DNA from: Thalassotalea sp. G2M2-11
Lineage (GTDB): Bacteria; Pseudomonadota; Gammaproteobacteria; Enterobacterales; Alteromonadaceae
Direction: 5' to 3'
NCBI RefSeq assembly: GCF_017168195.1
Contig: NZ_JADNYL010000001.1
Coordinates: forward strand, 620,001-684,000
DNA length: 64,000 nt
Positions within the stretch are counted from its first letter, which is position 1. Each line of letters starts with the position of its first letter. A model generated the notes under the pieces. It was not told the DNA's origin. It made no database searches and was given only the letters and a program-made list of their open reading frames with translations. Position numbers and translations under genes: made by a program. Of the stretch, positions 1 to 8,971 are shown piece after piece.

Positions 1-1
1 T

Positions 2-796
2 TGGCATGGTTTAGGTAATACACGCTTTAAAAGCAGTACTAACCGAGCTCCACGTCAAAAAACAGATGGCACACCGGGTGAAATTCGCAATTTAAAACTG
101 GAACTGATGCTATTAGCTGATGTTGGCCTTTTGGGTTTACCTAATGCTGGTAAATCGACTCTAATACGCAGTGTTTCCGCTGCGAAACCGAAAGTGGCTG
201 ATTATCCGTTTACCACCTTAGTACCTAACCTTGGTGTTGTGCGCCTAGATGCTCAACGAAGTTTTGTCATTGCCGACATCCCAGGTTTGATCAAAGGCGC
301 TTCAGATGGTGCTGGTTTAGGTACACAATTTTTGAAACATTTAGAGCGTTGTCGAGCTTTACTGCATGTGGTCGATGTTATGCCAGTTGATGGTTCTGAC
401 CCTTTAGATAATGCCAAAGTGATCATTAACGAGCTAGAATCTCATTCTGCGAAGTTAGCGGATAAGCCTCGATGGCTAGTGTTAAATAAATTAGATTTAA
501 TGCTTGAAGAAGATGCTGAAGCAATTAAAACTCGTATTGTTGAAGGGCTAAATTGGCAAGGTGAGGTGTATTGTATTTCTGCCTTTAATAAACAAGGCAC
601 GGATGAATTATGCCGAGATCTGATGGATTTCATTGACACCATACCTGGTGAAGTCGAAGAGAGTCCTGAAGAAAAATCAGTTGAGTTTAAGTGGGATACC
701 TACCACCAAGAAGCAATAGATGATTGGGATGACGATCTTGATGATGATGACTGGGACGAAGACGAGTATGATGTGGAAGTGGAATACCGCAAATAA
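2..796 (+). CDS. obgE: GTPase ObgE/CgtA (5' end outside the window)
   Basis: Ribosome-associated Obg-family GTPase acting in late 50S assembly and stress control. The reading frame is open from base 2, and the residues before the first internal ATG at 107 already match the end of the glycine-rich Obg domain ([13 protein letters not shown]), so 107 is not the start and the true start lies upstream. The G domain follows with the P-loop GLPNAGKST, the DIPGLIKGA switch region and the NKLD specificity motif. The C-terminus is a very acidic Asp/Glu-rich tail, common in gammaproteobacterial Obg. A strong hairpin terminator follows at 824, so this is the end of its transcription unit; in relatives that unit carries rplU-rpmA upstream, which cannot be seen here. 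Confidence 0.96.
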   Translation, partial: WHGLGNTRFKSSTNRAPRQKTDGTPGEIRNLKLELMLLADVGLLGLPNAGKSTLIRSVSAAKPKVADYPFTTLVPNLGVVRLDAQRSFVIADIPGLIKGASDGAGLGTQFLKHLERCRALLHVVDVMPVDGSDPLDNAKVIINELESHSAKLADKPRWLVLNKLDLMLEEDAEAIKTRIVEGLNWQGEVYCISAFNKQGTDELCRDLMDFIDTIPGEVEESPEEKSVEFKWDTYHQEAIDDWDDDLDDDDWDEDEYDVEVEYRK

Positions 797-823
797 TTCA
801 TCTTAGTGATCAGAACGTTAATC

Positions 824-855
824 AATGCCTGTCGTAGTTTACGATGGGCATTTTT
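824..855 (+). terminator. Rho-independent terminator after obgE
   Basis: A 13-bp stem (824-836 with 840-852, two G-U pairs) and 3-nt loop run into a T-rich tail on the plus strand, 27 bp after the obgE stop. Confidence 0.85.
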
Positions 856-930
856 ATTGTCCGCACTTTTTTGCAGATTCATTTGCAACTAATGAAAAGC
901 TAGTTCAGCATTTTTAAAGATGTCAATGCA

Positions 931-939
931 TGATAAAAT
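931..939 (+). promoter_or_regulatory. Candidate extended -10 promoter of folA
   Basis: TGATAAAAT fits an extended -10 element (TGn followed by TAAAAT). It lies about 33 bp before the folA ATG and downstream of the obgE terminator. No good -35 box is visible at the expected spacing, so this is tentative. Confidence 0.3.
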
Positions 940-971
940 TACGCCATCTTTAATCACAGTTTAGATTGTTT

Positions 972-1463
972 ATGACCATTCTTTCGATGATAGTTGCTCA
1001 TGCCGATAACCGTATTATCGGTAAAGACAATGACATGCCTTGGCATTTGCCAGCTGATTTAGCTTATTTCAAAAAAACAACATTAGGAAAGCCTGTGATC
1101 ATGGGGCGTAAAACCTTTGAATCTATCGGCCGTCCATTACCAGGCAGACAAAATATCGTGATTTCTCGTGATCAACAATACCATGCTCAAGGAGTAGAAA
1201 CTGCTACTTCTGTTGAACAGGCATTATCGCTTGCCGGTGATGTTGAAGAGGTCATGGTAATTGGTGGTGGAGCCATTTATGAACACTGCTTGCCCGCAGC
1301 TGATCGTTTATATATTACACATATTGATGCCGCAATTGAAGGCGATACAAAGTTCCCTTCGTATGATACAGAAAATGATTGGCAAAAAGTGAACAGTGAA
1401 ATTGTTCCCGCCGATAGTAAAAATGCTTATCAACTCGACTTTGCTGTTTATCAACGTAGGTGA
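972..1463 (+). CDS. folA: Dihydrofolate reductase
   Basis: Reduces dihydrofolate to tetrahydrofolate with NADPH in the cytoplasm, feeding thymidylate, purine and methionine synthesis. The 163-residue chain has the usual FolA length and motifs: an N-terminal strand ILSMIVAHADNRIIG, the substrate-loop motif DMPWHLPADLAYFKK with the catalytic Asp, the NADPH-binding segment VIMGRKTFESIGRPLPGR, and VMVIGGGAIYE. I chose the ATG at 972 rather than an in-frame TTG at 966 because FolA proteins begin directly with the first beta strand. It is followed after only 3 bp by the radical SAM gene, so the two are probably co-transcribed. Confidence 0.96.
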   Translation: MTILSMIVAHADNRIIGKDNDMPWHLPADLAYFKKTTLGKPVIMGRKTFESIGRPLPGRQNIVISRDQQYHAQGVETATSVEQALSLAGDVEEVMVIGGGAIYEHCLPAADRLYITHIDAAIEGDTKFPSYDTENDWQKVNSEIVPADSKNAYQLDFAVYQRR

Positions 1464-1466
1464 ATA

Positions 1467-2357
1467 ATGTATCCGTTAAGTTATACCGAGCCTGTTTTTC
1501 GTCCGCCTAGTGAGTGGAAAAGTTTAATTTTACAAGTGACCAATGGCTGCTCTTGGAATCAATGTACTTTTTGTGAAATGTATACCAGTGATGCGAAAAA
1601 GTTTAAGCCAAAAAAGCTTGAATTGATCGAGCAAGAGCTGCAACAAGTGGCGCAATCAGGTTTAGCGGTGCATCGAGTTTTTTTGGCTGATGGTGATGCC
1701 ATGATGTTACCGTTTCGTCAGTTAAAGTCGATACTAGAGCTGATCCAACGCTATTGTCCGCAAGTGACTCGCGTATCGAGTTATTGTTTACCAAGAAATT
1801 TACGCAATAAAACGGTTGAACAACTCGCTGAGCTAAGAGCGCTAGGCCTGAGCTTACTTTATGTTGGCTGTGAAAGTGGTGATGATCAGGTATTGTCCAT
1901 CATAGAAAAAGGTGAAACTTACCAAAGCTCATTGAGCGCATTAACGAAAACCAAACAAGCGGGTATTAAAAGTTCGGTGATGATTTTAAATGGTTTAGGC
2001 GGCGTTAAGTATTCAAAGCAACATGCATTAAACTCTGCTCGTTTGATGAATGAAGCGCAACCAGAGTATTTATCTACTCTGGTGGTGTCGTTCCCTCTTG
2101 GAGAACAACGTTTTGCACAAGGGTTTAATGGTCAGTTTCAGCAATTAACGCAGCCTGAACTCTTTCAGGAAATGCAGTGGCTTCTGACAACGCTTGATTT
2201 AGATAAAACGATTTTTCGTTCAGATCATGCCTCTAATTACCTAGTGCTTAAAGGCGTTTTAGGACAGGATAAAGCAAAAATGTTAGCACAAGTGAATCAG
2301 GCAATTAATCACCCTCAAACCATTGCTTTACGGCAAGAATGGCAACGAGGCTTATAG
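1467..2357 (+). CDS. Radical SAM protein, CX4CX2C type
   Basis: A 296-residue radical SAM enzyme of unknown reaction. Near the N-terminus it carries NGCSWNQCTFC, in which Cys28, Cys33 and Cys36 would hold the 4Fe-4S cluster; the spacing is CX4CX2C rather than the canonical CX3CX2C. Further on, LYVGCESGDDQVL resembles the SAM-binding strand of the Elp3/MiaB-like barrel. No B12-binding, TRAM or SPASM domain is visible, so it is a minimal single-domain enzyme. It lies 3 bp after folA. I recognise the general family (COG1032-like) but not a substrate. The gene ends just before a bidirectional terminator shared with the chemoreceptor gene. Confidence 0.85.
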   Translation: MYPLSYTEPVFRPPSEWKSLILQVTNGCSWNQCTFCEMYTSDAKKFKPKKLELIEQELQQVAQSGLAVHRVFLADGDAMMLPFRQLKSILELIQRYCPQVTRVSSYCLPRNLRNKTVEQLAELRALGLSLLYVGCESGDDQVLSIIEKGETYQSSLSALTKTKQAGIKSSVMILNGLGGVKYSKQHALNSARLMNEAQPEYLSTLVVSFPLGEQRFAQGFNGQFQQLTQPELFQEMQWLLTTLDLDKTIFRSDHASNYLVLKGVLGQDKAKMLAQVNQAINHPQTIALRQEWQRGL

Positions 2358-2402
2358 TTACAAGTCGTTAGGGTGATTAACCTATGTTGTTATCGACAAT
2401 AA

Positions 2403-2426
2403 AAAAGCCGCTGATAAGCGGCTTTT
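2403..2426. terminator. Bidirectional terminator
   Basis: The stem AAAAGCCGC / GCGGCTTTT with loop TGATAA lies between two convergent genes (radical SAM and chemoreceptor). The A-tract before and T-tract after allow it to work in both directions. Confidence 0.85.
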
Positions 2427-2446
2427 CTGTGCGTATTTCTTTAAAA

Positions 2447-4465
2447 TCAGAGTTTGAACTCTTGAACGGATAATTGAAGCTCTTCAGCTAGTTTAGCAAC
2501 TTCACTGCTTGATTCTGCCGTTTGCTTAGAGCCCGCCGTGGTTTGCTCAGCGATGGCAACAATTGACTCTAAGTTTTCACTAATTTCATGAGCAACGGTA
2601 CTTTGCTCTTCTGCGGCAGTAGCAATTTGTTCACTGCGATCAAAGGCTTCATGTACTGCATGAGTAATTGTTTCGAGTGCTTTATCAGCTTCTTCACTTT
2701 GATGAACACAGTCTGTTGCTTGCTTTTTACCTGTTTCCATCACAGCCACTGCTTTTTCAGCACCTGATTGCAAGACTTCGATCATGTTTTGAATTTCTTG
2801 CGTGGATTCTTGTGTACGGCTTGCTAAGGTTCTGACTTCATCTGCAACAACGGCAAAGCCTCGACCTTGTTCTCCAGCACGAGCTGCCTCAATAGCAGCG
2901 TTTAATGCCAGTAAATTAGTTTGTTCTGCAATACCGCGAATAACATCTAAAATTCCGCCGATTGAAGAGCTATCTTGTTGTAATTTATTAATTACCTGCG
3001 AAGCATCTTCAACTTCATTTGCTAATAACTCGATTGTTTTGCGGTTTCTCTCTGAAATTCCTTTTACTCGCTCGGCTTCTTCGTCTGCTTGCTTGATTTC
3101 ACCTAATGCATCGTTGGCACTGGATAAAACACTTTGCGAAGTGCTACTCATTTCTGTGGTTGCAGATGCCGCTTGTTCAACTTGAGTACGTTGCTCTTCT
3201 ATTGCCGTTGTACTTTGTGCTGTGACTGCAGAAGTTTGTTCTGCTGCTGTGGCTAATTGTGTTGAGCGGCTAACAATGCCGTTGATCAATGTTCTTAAAC
3301 TGTCAATAAGTAAGTTGCAGTTACGAGATAATTGAGCAAACTCGTCTTTACCACTTTCATCTAGCTTTCTTGATAAGTCACCAGAGGCAACGACGTTGAG
3401 CATGTCATTTACTCGCGCCAGTGGTCGAGTAATACTGATTAAGGTAAACCAAGCGATGGTGATAGCTGCAACGATAGAACCAAGCATGATTAACCAAGTA
3501 ACGCTATTGCCAGTAGATACCGAGTCTGCGACTAACTCGCCACTTTCCGTTGTAGTTTGGTTCGCTAATTCAATTTGTTTTTTCAAAATATTATTGGCGT
3601 TTGTCACATCCGTTTCAGCCGCCGCTAATTTGTCGGTCGCTGTGGTAAGGGCAGTTACTTGAGTTTGTTTATGAGCAAAAATACTGTTAGCTCCCTCAAG
3701 TAAGTCATCTAAGCTTGCGATGGTACTGGTCACTGAGCCGGCGATATTATCAACGCCATTGACGGCTAATTCATTGGTGATCTCAGTTGATGTACGTTTA
3801 ACATCTTCAAAAGTATTGGTGATTTGACCTTTAATCAAATCAATTGATTGAAGATCTGTTAAGTCTCTAAATTCATAACTTGATGCAACGATACCATTTA
3901 ATTGCGTTTCTAGTTGCTCACCTAAACTAACAGCACGTTGTAACTTACTATCGGCTAACTCATGATCCATAAGGTCAAGCATTAGGGTAGCAGCATCATC
4001 TGCCTTTTCTTCCAATGTGAATATTTTGTCAACTAACGTACTGTATTGTTCGATGCTGGTTTTTCGGTTAGCAAATACGGCGTTAATATCAACAACTAAG
4101 GTTTCATAAACACTATCTACCTTTTTTAGGTTGCTAAGTAGAGCATTTTCCTCTTTAACGACTGACTTTAATTTTTTTAAATCTTGTCTAAAGGTTGTCT
4201 CTAACTGTTCGAATGAGGCTAAATTTTCACCTAATGGTGCGAGTTCTTTCTGATAATAACCCCTTAATGTTAAACCATTTAACTTCACTAGGTTATTGGC
4301 TAACTCATTACTACCTCTTAGTGTAGGAATGGCTAATTTACTCTGTTGGAGAGTAGCATCATGGATTTTATTTAAATTATTAAGGGATGTAATACTAGTT
4401 AATACAAGTAAAATTGAGATGATGGTGAAACCACCAATTATTTTCATTGCAACAGTTAGGTTCAT
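2447..4465 (-). CDS. Methyl-accepting chemotaxis protein
   Basis: Inner-membrane chemoreceptor signalling through CheW/CheA. A first transmembrane helix (about residues 8-28) is followed by a roughly 290-residue helical periplasmic sensor region that looks like an extended helical bundle, not a Cache/PAS fold. The second transmembrane helix is at about 318-342, a HAMP domain at about 342-395, and then a long cytoplasmic coiled coil. The highly conserved hairpin tip, [19 protein letters not shown], lies near residues 510-530. The C-terminus ends in LSVQEFKL and has no NWETF-like CheR/CheB tether. The ligand cannot be deduced. The gene is monocistronic, convergent with the radical SAM gene and separated from apaH by about 150 bp. 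Confidence 0.95.
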   Translation of the reverse strand: MNLTVAMKIIGGFTIISILLVLTSITSLNNLNKIHDATLQQSKLAIPTLRGSNELANNLVKLNGLTLRGYYQKELAPLGENLASFEQLETTFRQDLKKLKSVVKEENALLSNLKKVDSVYETLVVDINAVFANRKTSIEQYSTLVDKIFTLEEKADDAATLMLDLMDHELADSKLQRAVSLGEQLETQLNGIVASSYEFRDLTDLQSIDLIKGQITNTFEDVKRTSTEITNELAVNGVDNIAGSVTSTIASLDDLLEGANSIFAHKQTQVTALTTATDKLAAAETDVTNANNILKKQIELANQTTTESGELVADSVSTGNSVTWLIMLGSIVAAITIAWFTLISITRPLARVNDMLNVVASGDLSRKLDESGKDEFAQLSRNCNLLIDSLRTLINGIVSRSTQLATAAEQTSAVTAQSTTAIEEQRTQVEQAASATTEMSSTSQSVLSSANDALGEIKQADEEAERVKGISERNRKTIELLANEVEDASQVINKLQQDSSSIGGILDVIRGIAEQTNLLALNAAIEAARAGEQGRGFAVVADEVRTLASRTQESTQEIQNMIEVLQSGAEKAVAVMETGKKQATDCVHQSEEADKALETITHAVHEAFDRSEQIATAAEEQSTVAHEISENLESIVAIAEQTTAGSKQTAESSSEVAKLAEELQLSVQEFKL

Positions 4466-4617
4466 CTAATTCACCAATTGTTATTAATTTAAGACGTTAG
4501 CAAGATATACGTTAGTTATTGTTATAGAGTGATCATTTATCGACAATATACCAAAATACCTTAACAAATTTTAGTATAACAAGCTAACGGAGAATTTCAC
4601 TTTTAGTGGTTGCTTTA

Positions 4618-5436
4618 TCATGGTTTTTTATGCGTTGGTTCGGTAAATATCGCTTTGTCAGGCCAACGTAAAAAAGTTAGGTGTCCACCCCAAACACAGC
4701 CAGTGTCCAGAGCAAATAGATTGGTGTATGGGGTTTGTCCCATTAAGGCAGCCCAGTGACCAAATATCCAATCACAGCCTTTCATTTGAGTCGATGCTAA
4801 GTCAAACCAAGGAATTAATTGTGCCGGCGCATCTTTTGGGGATAACTTGTAGTTAAACTCTAATGTACCATCTGTTAGACAATAGCGCATGCGGGTAAAC
4901 GCATTGATGGTGTAACGAAACTTATCTTCCTCGCTGTATACCTGTTGCCAATCATTTGGTTTCTCACCATACATGATGGCGAGCCAATGTGTGCATTGAT
5001 TACTGCTAAGTTTTTGCTGCGCAAACTGCGCCATCTCTACCGCTTGTTCTATGCTCCATTGAGGCGAAAGCCCTGCATGAGATAAATACACAGCTTCATT
5101 AGGTAGTTTTCTTAATAGCGGTTGCTTTGCTAGCCAGTCCATTAGTTTGGGGGCTTCAGGTGCCGCTAATAACTCATCTAGTTTATCACTTGTCTTTGGC
5201 TTTTTTAAACCCGCATAGGTTGCTAACAAATGGAGATCATGGTTACCCAGTACCGTTTTAAAACAATCACCGAGTGAATATAAAAATAGTAAGGTTTGAT
5301 AGGAGTTGGGACCACGAGCAACAAGATCTCCAGCCGCCCAAAGTTCATCGTGTGCTACATCAAAATTGACACGTTTAAGTAATGCTTTGAGTTCGCTTAA
5401 ACACCCTTGGATGTCACCAACAAAATAAATTGCCAT
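4618..5436 (-). CDS. apaH: Diadenosine tetraphosphatase (symmetrical)
   Basis: Hydrolyses Ap4A to two ADP and can also remove Np4 caps from RNA in enterobacteria. The metallophosphatase signature is intact: GDIQGC at the N-terminus, then GDLVARGP and GNHDLHL. The 272-residue length is normal for ApaH. The gene is last in lptD-surA-pdxA-rsmA-apaG-apaH and starts 2 bp after apaG, the same order as in E. coli, so its expression follows the operon. Confidence 0.96.
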   Translation of the reverse strand: MAIYFVGDIQGCLSELKALLKRVNFDVAHDELWAAGDLVARGPNSYQTLLFLYSLGDCFKTVLGNHDLHLLATYAGLKKPKTSDKLDELLAAPEAPKLMDWLAKQPLLRKLPNEAVYLSHAGLSPQWSIEQAVEMAQFAQQKLSSNQCTHWLAIMYGEKPNDWQQVYSEEDKFRYTINAFTRMRYCLTDGTLEFNYKLSPKDAPAQLIPWFDLASTQMKGCDWIFGHWAALMGQTPYTNLFALDTGCVWGGHLTFLRWPDKAIFTEPTHKKP

Positions 5437-5438
5437 GG

Positions 5439-5822
5439 TTAATTTAATATATTGGGCAGGGCTAATCGAAACACAGGAATGGCTACCTGAAATACTTGCT
5501 TATCGCTATCAACAAATTGATAGTGTCCTTCCATGGTGCCAAGTGGGGTTTTTAATATACAGCCACTTGTGTAAGTAAAGCTTTGGCCTACGGCTATGTT
5601 AGGTTGTTTTCCCACCACACCTTCACCAACCACTGTTGATTTGTCATCATTGGCATCGGTAATGAGCCAATAGCGTGATAATAATTGCGCGCTAGTATCA
5701 CTATTATTGGTAATGGTGATGGTATAGCTGAAGACATAACGATGTTCTATTTCGCTTGATTGTTGCGGTAGATATGCCGTTTGAACACAAACGTGAAAAT
5801 CCTTATGTGCTTGAGTATTCAT
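5439..5822 (-). CDS. apaG: ApaG protein
   Basis: Small single-domain protein of fibronectin III-like fold (DUF525). Residues resemble the family core: YSYTITITNNS-like strands, LLSRYWLITDAN, VVGEGVVGKQP, and the closing G-T-M-E-G-Y motif LGTMEGHYQF. The biochemical role is not settled (linked to Co2+ resistance and Mg2+ phenotypes in enterics). At 127 residues it matches the family's usual length. It sits 7 bp after rsmA and 2 bp before apaH. Confidence 0.95.
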   Translation of the reverse strand: MNTQAHKDFHVCVQTAYLPQQSSEIEHRYVFSYTITITNNSDTSAQLLSRYWLITDANDDKSTVVGEGVVGKQPNIAVGQSFTYTSGCILKTPLGTMEGHYQFVDSDKQVFQVAIPVFRLALPNILN

Positions 5823-5829
5823 TGATTGC

Positions 5830-6648
5830 TTAAGTCTCTTTATTTACTGGATGCTCATCGACAAAATTAGCCAAAGCAATATAGTCATCAAGGGATAAGT
5901 TTTCTGGTCTAAGGCTTGGATCTAACCCCAATGAGCTCAGTTGTTCAGCAGAAATTAACTTTTTAAAGCTATTTCTAATGGTCTTACGGCGCTGATTAAA
6001 TGCCGTTAAACACACTTGATTTAAAGTCTTTAGATTGTTTACCGGGTTTTTAATGCTTTTATGCGGGATCAATCTCACAATGGCAGAATCAACTTTCGGT
6101 GGCGGCTGGAAAGCTTCTGGACCAATTTCCATAACCGGCATTACTTGGCATTGGTATTGTGTCATGATAGATAAGCGCCCAAATGCTTTACAGTTATGAC
6201 CGGCTGCCATACGTTCAACGACCTCTTTCTGTAACATAAAGTGCATGTCTTTCACTTTATCTTTAAAGGATAATAAGTGGAAAATAAGCGGTGTTGAAAT
6301 GTTATAAGGTAAATTGCCAAAAATACGTAAAGGCTTATCAGGGCTTGCTAAGCTGCCAAAGTCAAATTTTAAGGCATCTTGTTCATAGATGGTCAGATGT
6401 TTCGCTAAAAAAGGGTGATGTCTTAAACGGTGTGCTAAATCTCGATCTAATTCCACCACTGAAATATCACCAGCTCTTTCGATAACCGGCTCGGTCAGAG
6501 CACCTAAGCCCGGACCAATTTCAATTAAATTTTCATTTGGCTCGGGATTAATTGCATCAACAATTTGACTAATCACTGCTTCGTTATGTAAAAAGTTTTG
6601 CCCAAAGCGTTTTTTGGCTTGATGGCCTAAATGAGAGTTTTTACTCAT
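5830..6648 (-). CDS. rsmA: 16S rRNA (A1518/A1519-N6)-dimethyltransferase
   Basis: KsgA/RsmA dimethylates two adjacent adenosines in the helix 45 loop of 16S rRNA late in 30S maturation, using SAM. Visible motifs are [10 protein letters not shown] at the N-terminus, the SAM-binding motif [13 protein letters not shown], the acidic VVELDRDLA motif II, and the catalytic GNLPYNIS motif IV. The C-terminal domain with [11 protein letters not shown] is the usual rRNA-binding part. The length of 272 matches orthologues. The gene lies 28 bp downstream of pdxA in the lptD operon. Confidence 0.97.
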   Translation of the reverse strand: MSKNSHLGHQAKKRFGQNFLHNEAVISQIVDAINPEPNENLIEIGPGLGALTEPVIERAGDISVVELDRDLAHRLRHHPFLAKHLTIYEQDALKFDFGSLASPDKPLRIFGNLPYNISTPLIFHLLSFKDKVKDMHFMLQKEVVERMAAGHNCKAFGRLSIMTQYQCQVMPVMEIGPEAFQPPPKVDSAIVRLIPHKSIKNPVNNLKTLNQVCLTAFNQRRKTIRNSFKKLISAEQLSSLGLDPSLRPENLSLDDYIALANFVDEHPVNKET

Positions 6649-6676
6649 ATTAATAGATTACCTCAGGTAAAACGTG

Positions 6677-7660
6677 TTAAGTCTGATTATTGGCTAATGT
6701 GATGGCAGTATTAATTGCCTGATAAAAACTACCTGGCTCAGCTTGGTCCGTGCCTGCTAATTCAACGGCCGTGCCATGATCAACTGAAGTGCGAATAAAA
6801 GGCAGTCCTAAGGTAATATTAACTGATTTACCAAAACCTTTATATTTTAGCACTGGAAGACCTTGATCGTGATACATGCTCAGTACCGCATCAGCGTCTT
6901 GTAGGTACTTATCTTGAAAAATAGTATCTGCGGGGAGTGGCCCAATCACATTGACACCTTGAGCTCTCAACTCATTTAATACAGGTGTCATTACTTCAAT
7001 TTCTTCCCGACCTAAATGACCATCTTCTCCAGCGTGAGGGTTAATACCGCAGACGTAAATTTTAGGGTGAGTAATACCAAACTTGTTGAGCAAATCTTGG
7101 TGTAAAATATTAGTCACTTTCTTTAGACGCTCAGGGGTAATGGCTTTGGAAACATAAGCAAGCGGAATATGCGTTGTTACCAGAGCAACTCTTAACCCTT
7201 CTGTTGCTAACATCATCACCACATCTTGACAGTTCGCTTGAGAAGCAAAGTACTCAGTATGACCACTAAATGCGATGCCCGCTTTATTGATTAATCCTTT
7301 ATGAACAGGTCCAGTAACTACAGCATCAAATTCACCGCTGATGTTCTTTTCACTGGCTATCCTGAGCGTTTCGACCACATAGTGACCATTAGCTGCATCT
7401 AATTCGCCAATCACGCAAGGAGCACCAAGCTCAACGGATAACACCGTCAATGTATTCGCTGGTTGTGGTGTCGCAGGAACGCTTGGGTCGTATTCTGTAA
7501 AGGTGATGTTAGCACCTAACGTTGCAGCTCTTGATTGTAAAAGTTCAAGTGATGCTACGACAACCAGTTGTGCTGGCCAGGCTTGTTGCGCCATTGCAAT
7601 AGTTAAATCTGGGCCAATCCCTGCCGGTTCACCTGGGGTGATTGCAATGCGTTTAGTCAT
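6677..7660 (-). CDS. pdxA: 4-hydroxythreonine-4-phosphate dehydrogenase
   Basis: NAD-dependent oxidation of 4-phosphohydroxy-L-threonine in the DXP-dependent pathway to pyridoxal phosphate. The protein starts with [13 protein letters not shown], has the GHTEYFA motif and the metal/substrate motif [17 protein letters not shown], followed by GPLPADTIF and [16 protein letters not shown]. The length of 327 residues is standard. Its ATG overlaps the surA stop by one base (TAATG), indicating translational coupling. Confidence 0.97.
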   Translation of the reverse strand: MTKRIAITPGEPAGIGPDLTIAMAQQAWPAQLVVVASLELLQSRAATLGANITFTEYDPSVPATPQPANTLTVLSVELGAPCVIGELDAANGHYVVETLRIASEKNISGEFDAVVTGPVHKGLINKAGIAFSGHTEYFASQANCQDVVMMLATEGLRVALVTTHIPLAYVSKAITPERLKKVTNILHQDLLNKFGITHPKIYVCGINPHAGEDGHLGREEIEVMTPVLNELRAQGVNVIGPLPADTIFQDKYLQDADAVLSMYHDQGLPVLKYKGFGKSVNITLGLPFIRTSVDHGTAVELAGTDQAEPGSFYQAINTAITLANNQT

Positions 7661-8952
7661 TACTTGTTACTCTGCTCTAAAATTTCAATATAAGCTTCAT
7701 CTCTTAGCTCTTTAATCCAACGTGTACTTTCAGTTGAATATTTGCGTTTATAAAGCAGTTGGTAGGCACGGTTTTCATTCATACGTTGTGTTGCATCTAG
7801 TGTACGGCGGCCGGTTAATTCAGCTAAGTGCCAGCCAAATGAAGAACGAAATGGTTGTGATAACTCATTTTCTTTGAGTTTTGCTAATTCCTCAGCAAAG
7901 GCAGGATCATAGCTTTTAGGATCCGCCCAACCTAAATCTCCACCTTTTACCGACGTGGGACCATCGGAATGCTCTTTAGCTAATTCAGCAAAATCTGCTT
8001 CACCAGCTAAAATTTGTGCGCGAAAATCTTTCAACATTTGTTCTGCTTTCGCTTCGCTTAAAATGATCGATGGTTCAATAAGGATGTGACGAGATTTCAC
8101 CTCTTCAACTTCCACAACCTGACGTCCTCTGATATCAACTAATTTGACGATACTAAAGCCTAGACCTGTTCTAATGGGACCAAGAATGGTGCCTTTGTCT
8201 TTACCTTCAATAATTTCAGAGAATAAGGTTGGCATTTCATTAATGCTCTTCCAGCCTAAATCTCCGCCTTCTAGTGCTTTATCGCCACCCGATGAAGCGA
8301 TAGCAATTCGTTTAAAATCACTGCCACTGTTGAGTAACTCAATGACCTTTTCTGCACGCTCTTTTGCTGCGGTCATGTCCGCCTGAGTAGGCTCAGGTGG
8401 AAATTCAATTAAAATATGTCCTAAACGATACTCGACATCATTGTTGGTTTGCTCCTTCATTACCGAAAGCAAATTGGCAACTTCTTGTGGTGAAATATAG
8501 ATGCGACGACGAACACTATTACGTTTTACTTCTCCAGAAATAAGCTCTTTACGCACATTTTCACGGTACTTTTCATAATCGAGCCCTTCATCGACGATGG
8601 ATTGGCGAAATTGTTCGAGCGTTAAGTTATTTTCACTCGCCATATTAGATAGGGTTTGATCTAATTGAGCATCACTAATTTGTATGCCCATTCGTTCACC
8701 AATTTGCGCAACTAAGCTATCGTTAATCAGCTTATCCATCACTTGCACGCGTAATGCTTTGTCGCTAGGTAAGCTTTGATTACTTTTACTGGCCTGTTGT
8801 TTAATATTATTGATCAGTTCAGTCACTTCAGATTCTAGTACAACACCTGAATTGACAATGGCAGCTACGCGGTCTAATGCGACTTCTTTTGCATTAAGGT
8901 TGGCACTTAAAAGTAGTGCGGTAAATGCGCAAATTTTTAATATGATTTTCAT
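7660..8952 (-). CDS. surA: Periplasmic chaperone / peptidyl-prolyl isomerase SurA
   Basis: Escorts outer-membrane proteins such as LptD through the periplasm to the Bam complex. A signal peptide of about 21 residues ends at NLNA. The N-terminal chaperone domain begins [18 protein letters not shown]. Two parvulin domains follow: the first spans roughly residues 175-275 ([19 protein letters not shown]) and the second roughly 285-390 ([26 protein letters not shown]). The 430-residue length matches E. coli SurA. It lies between lptD and pdxA, as in most gammaproteobacteria. Confidence 0.97.
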   Translation of the reverse strand: MKIILKICAFTALLLSANLNAKEVALDRVAAIVNSGVVLESEVTELINNIKQQASKSNQSLPSDKALRVQVMDKLINDSLVAQIGERMGIQISDAQLDQTLSNMASENNLTLEQFRQSIVDEGLDYEKYRENVRKELISGEVKRNSVRRRIYISPQEVANLLSVMKEQTNNDVEYRLGHILIEFPPEPTQADMTAAKERAEKVIELLNSGSDFKRIAIASSGGDKALEGGDLGWKSINEMPTLFSEIIEGKDKGTILGPIRTGLGFSIVKLVDIRGRQVVEVEEVKSRHILIEPSIILSEAKAEQMLKDFRAQILAGEADFAELAKEHSDGPTSVKGGDLGWADPKSYDPAFAEELAKLKENELSQPFRSSFGWHLAELTGRRTLDATQRMNENRAYQLLYKRKYSTESTRWIKELRDEAYIEILEQSNK

Positions 8953-8971
8953 CTAAGTTCTTTTTCTATTG

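Noticed and set aside
107-796. Full-length GTPase starting at ATG 107
   Set aside because: The frame is open from base 2 and encodes the conserved end of the Obg domain, so the gene is truncated by the window edge and 107 is internal.
2802-3185. 127-codon plus-strand open frame
   Set aside because: It is antisense to the conserved signalling domain of the chemoreceptor gene; composition and position mark it as a shadow frame.
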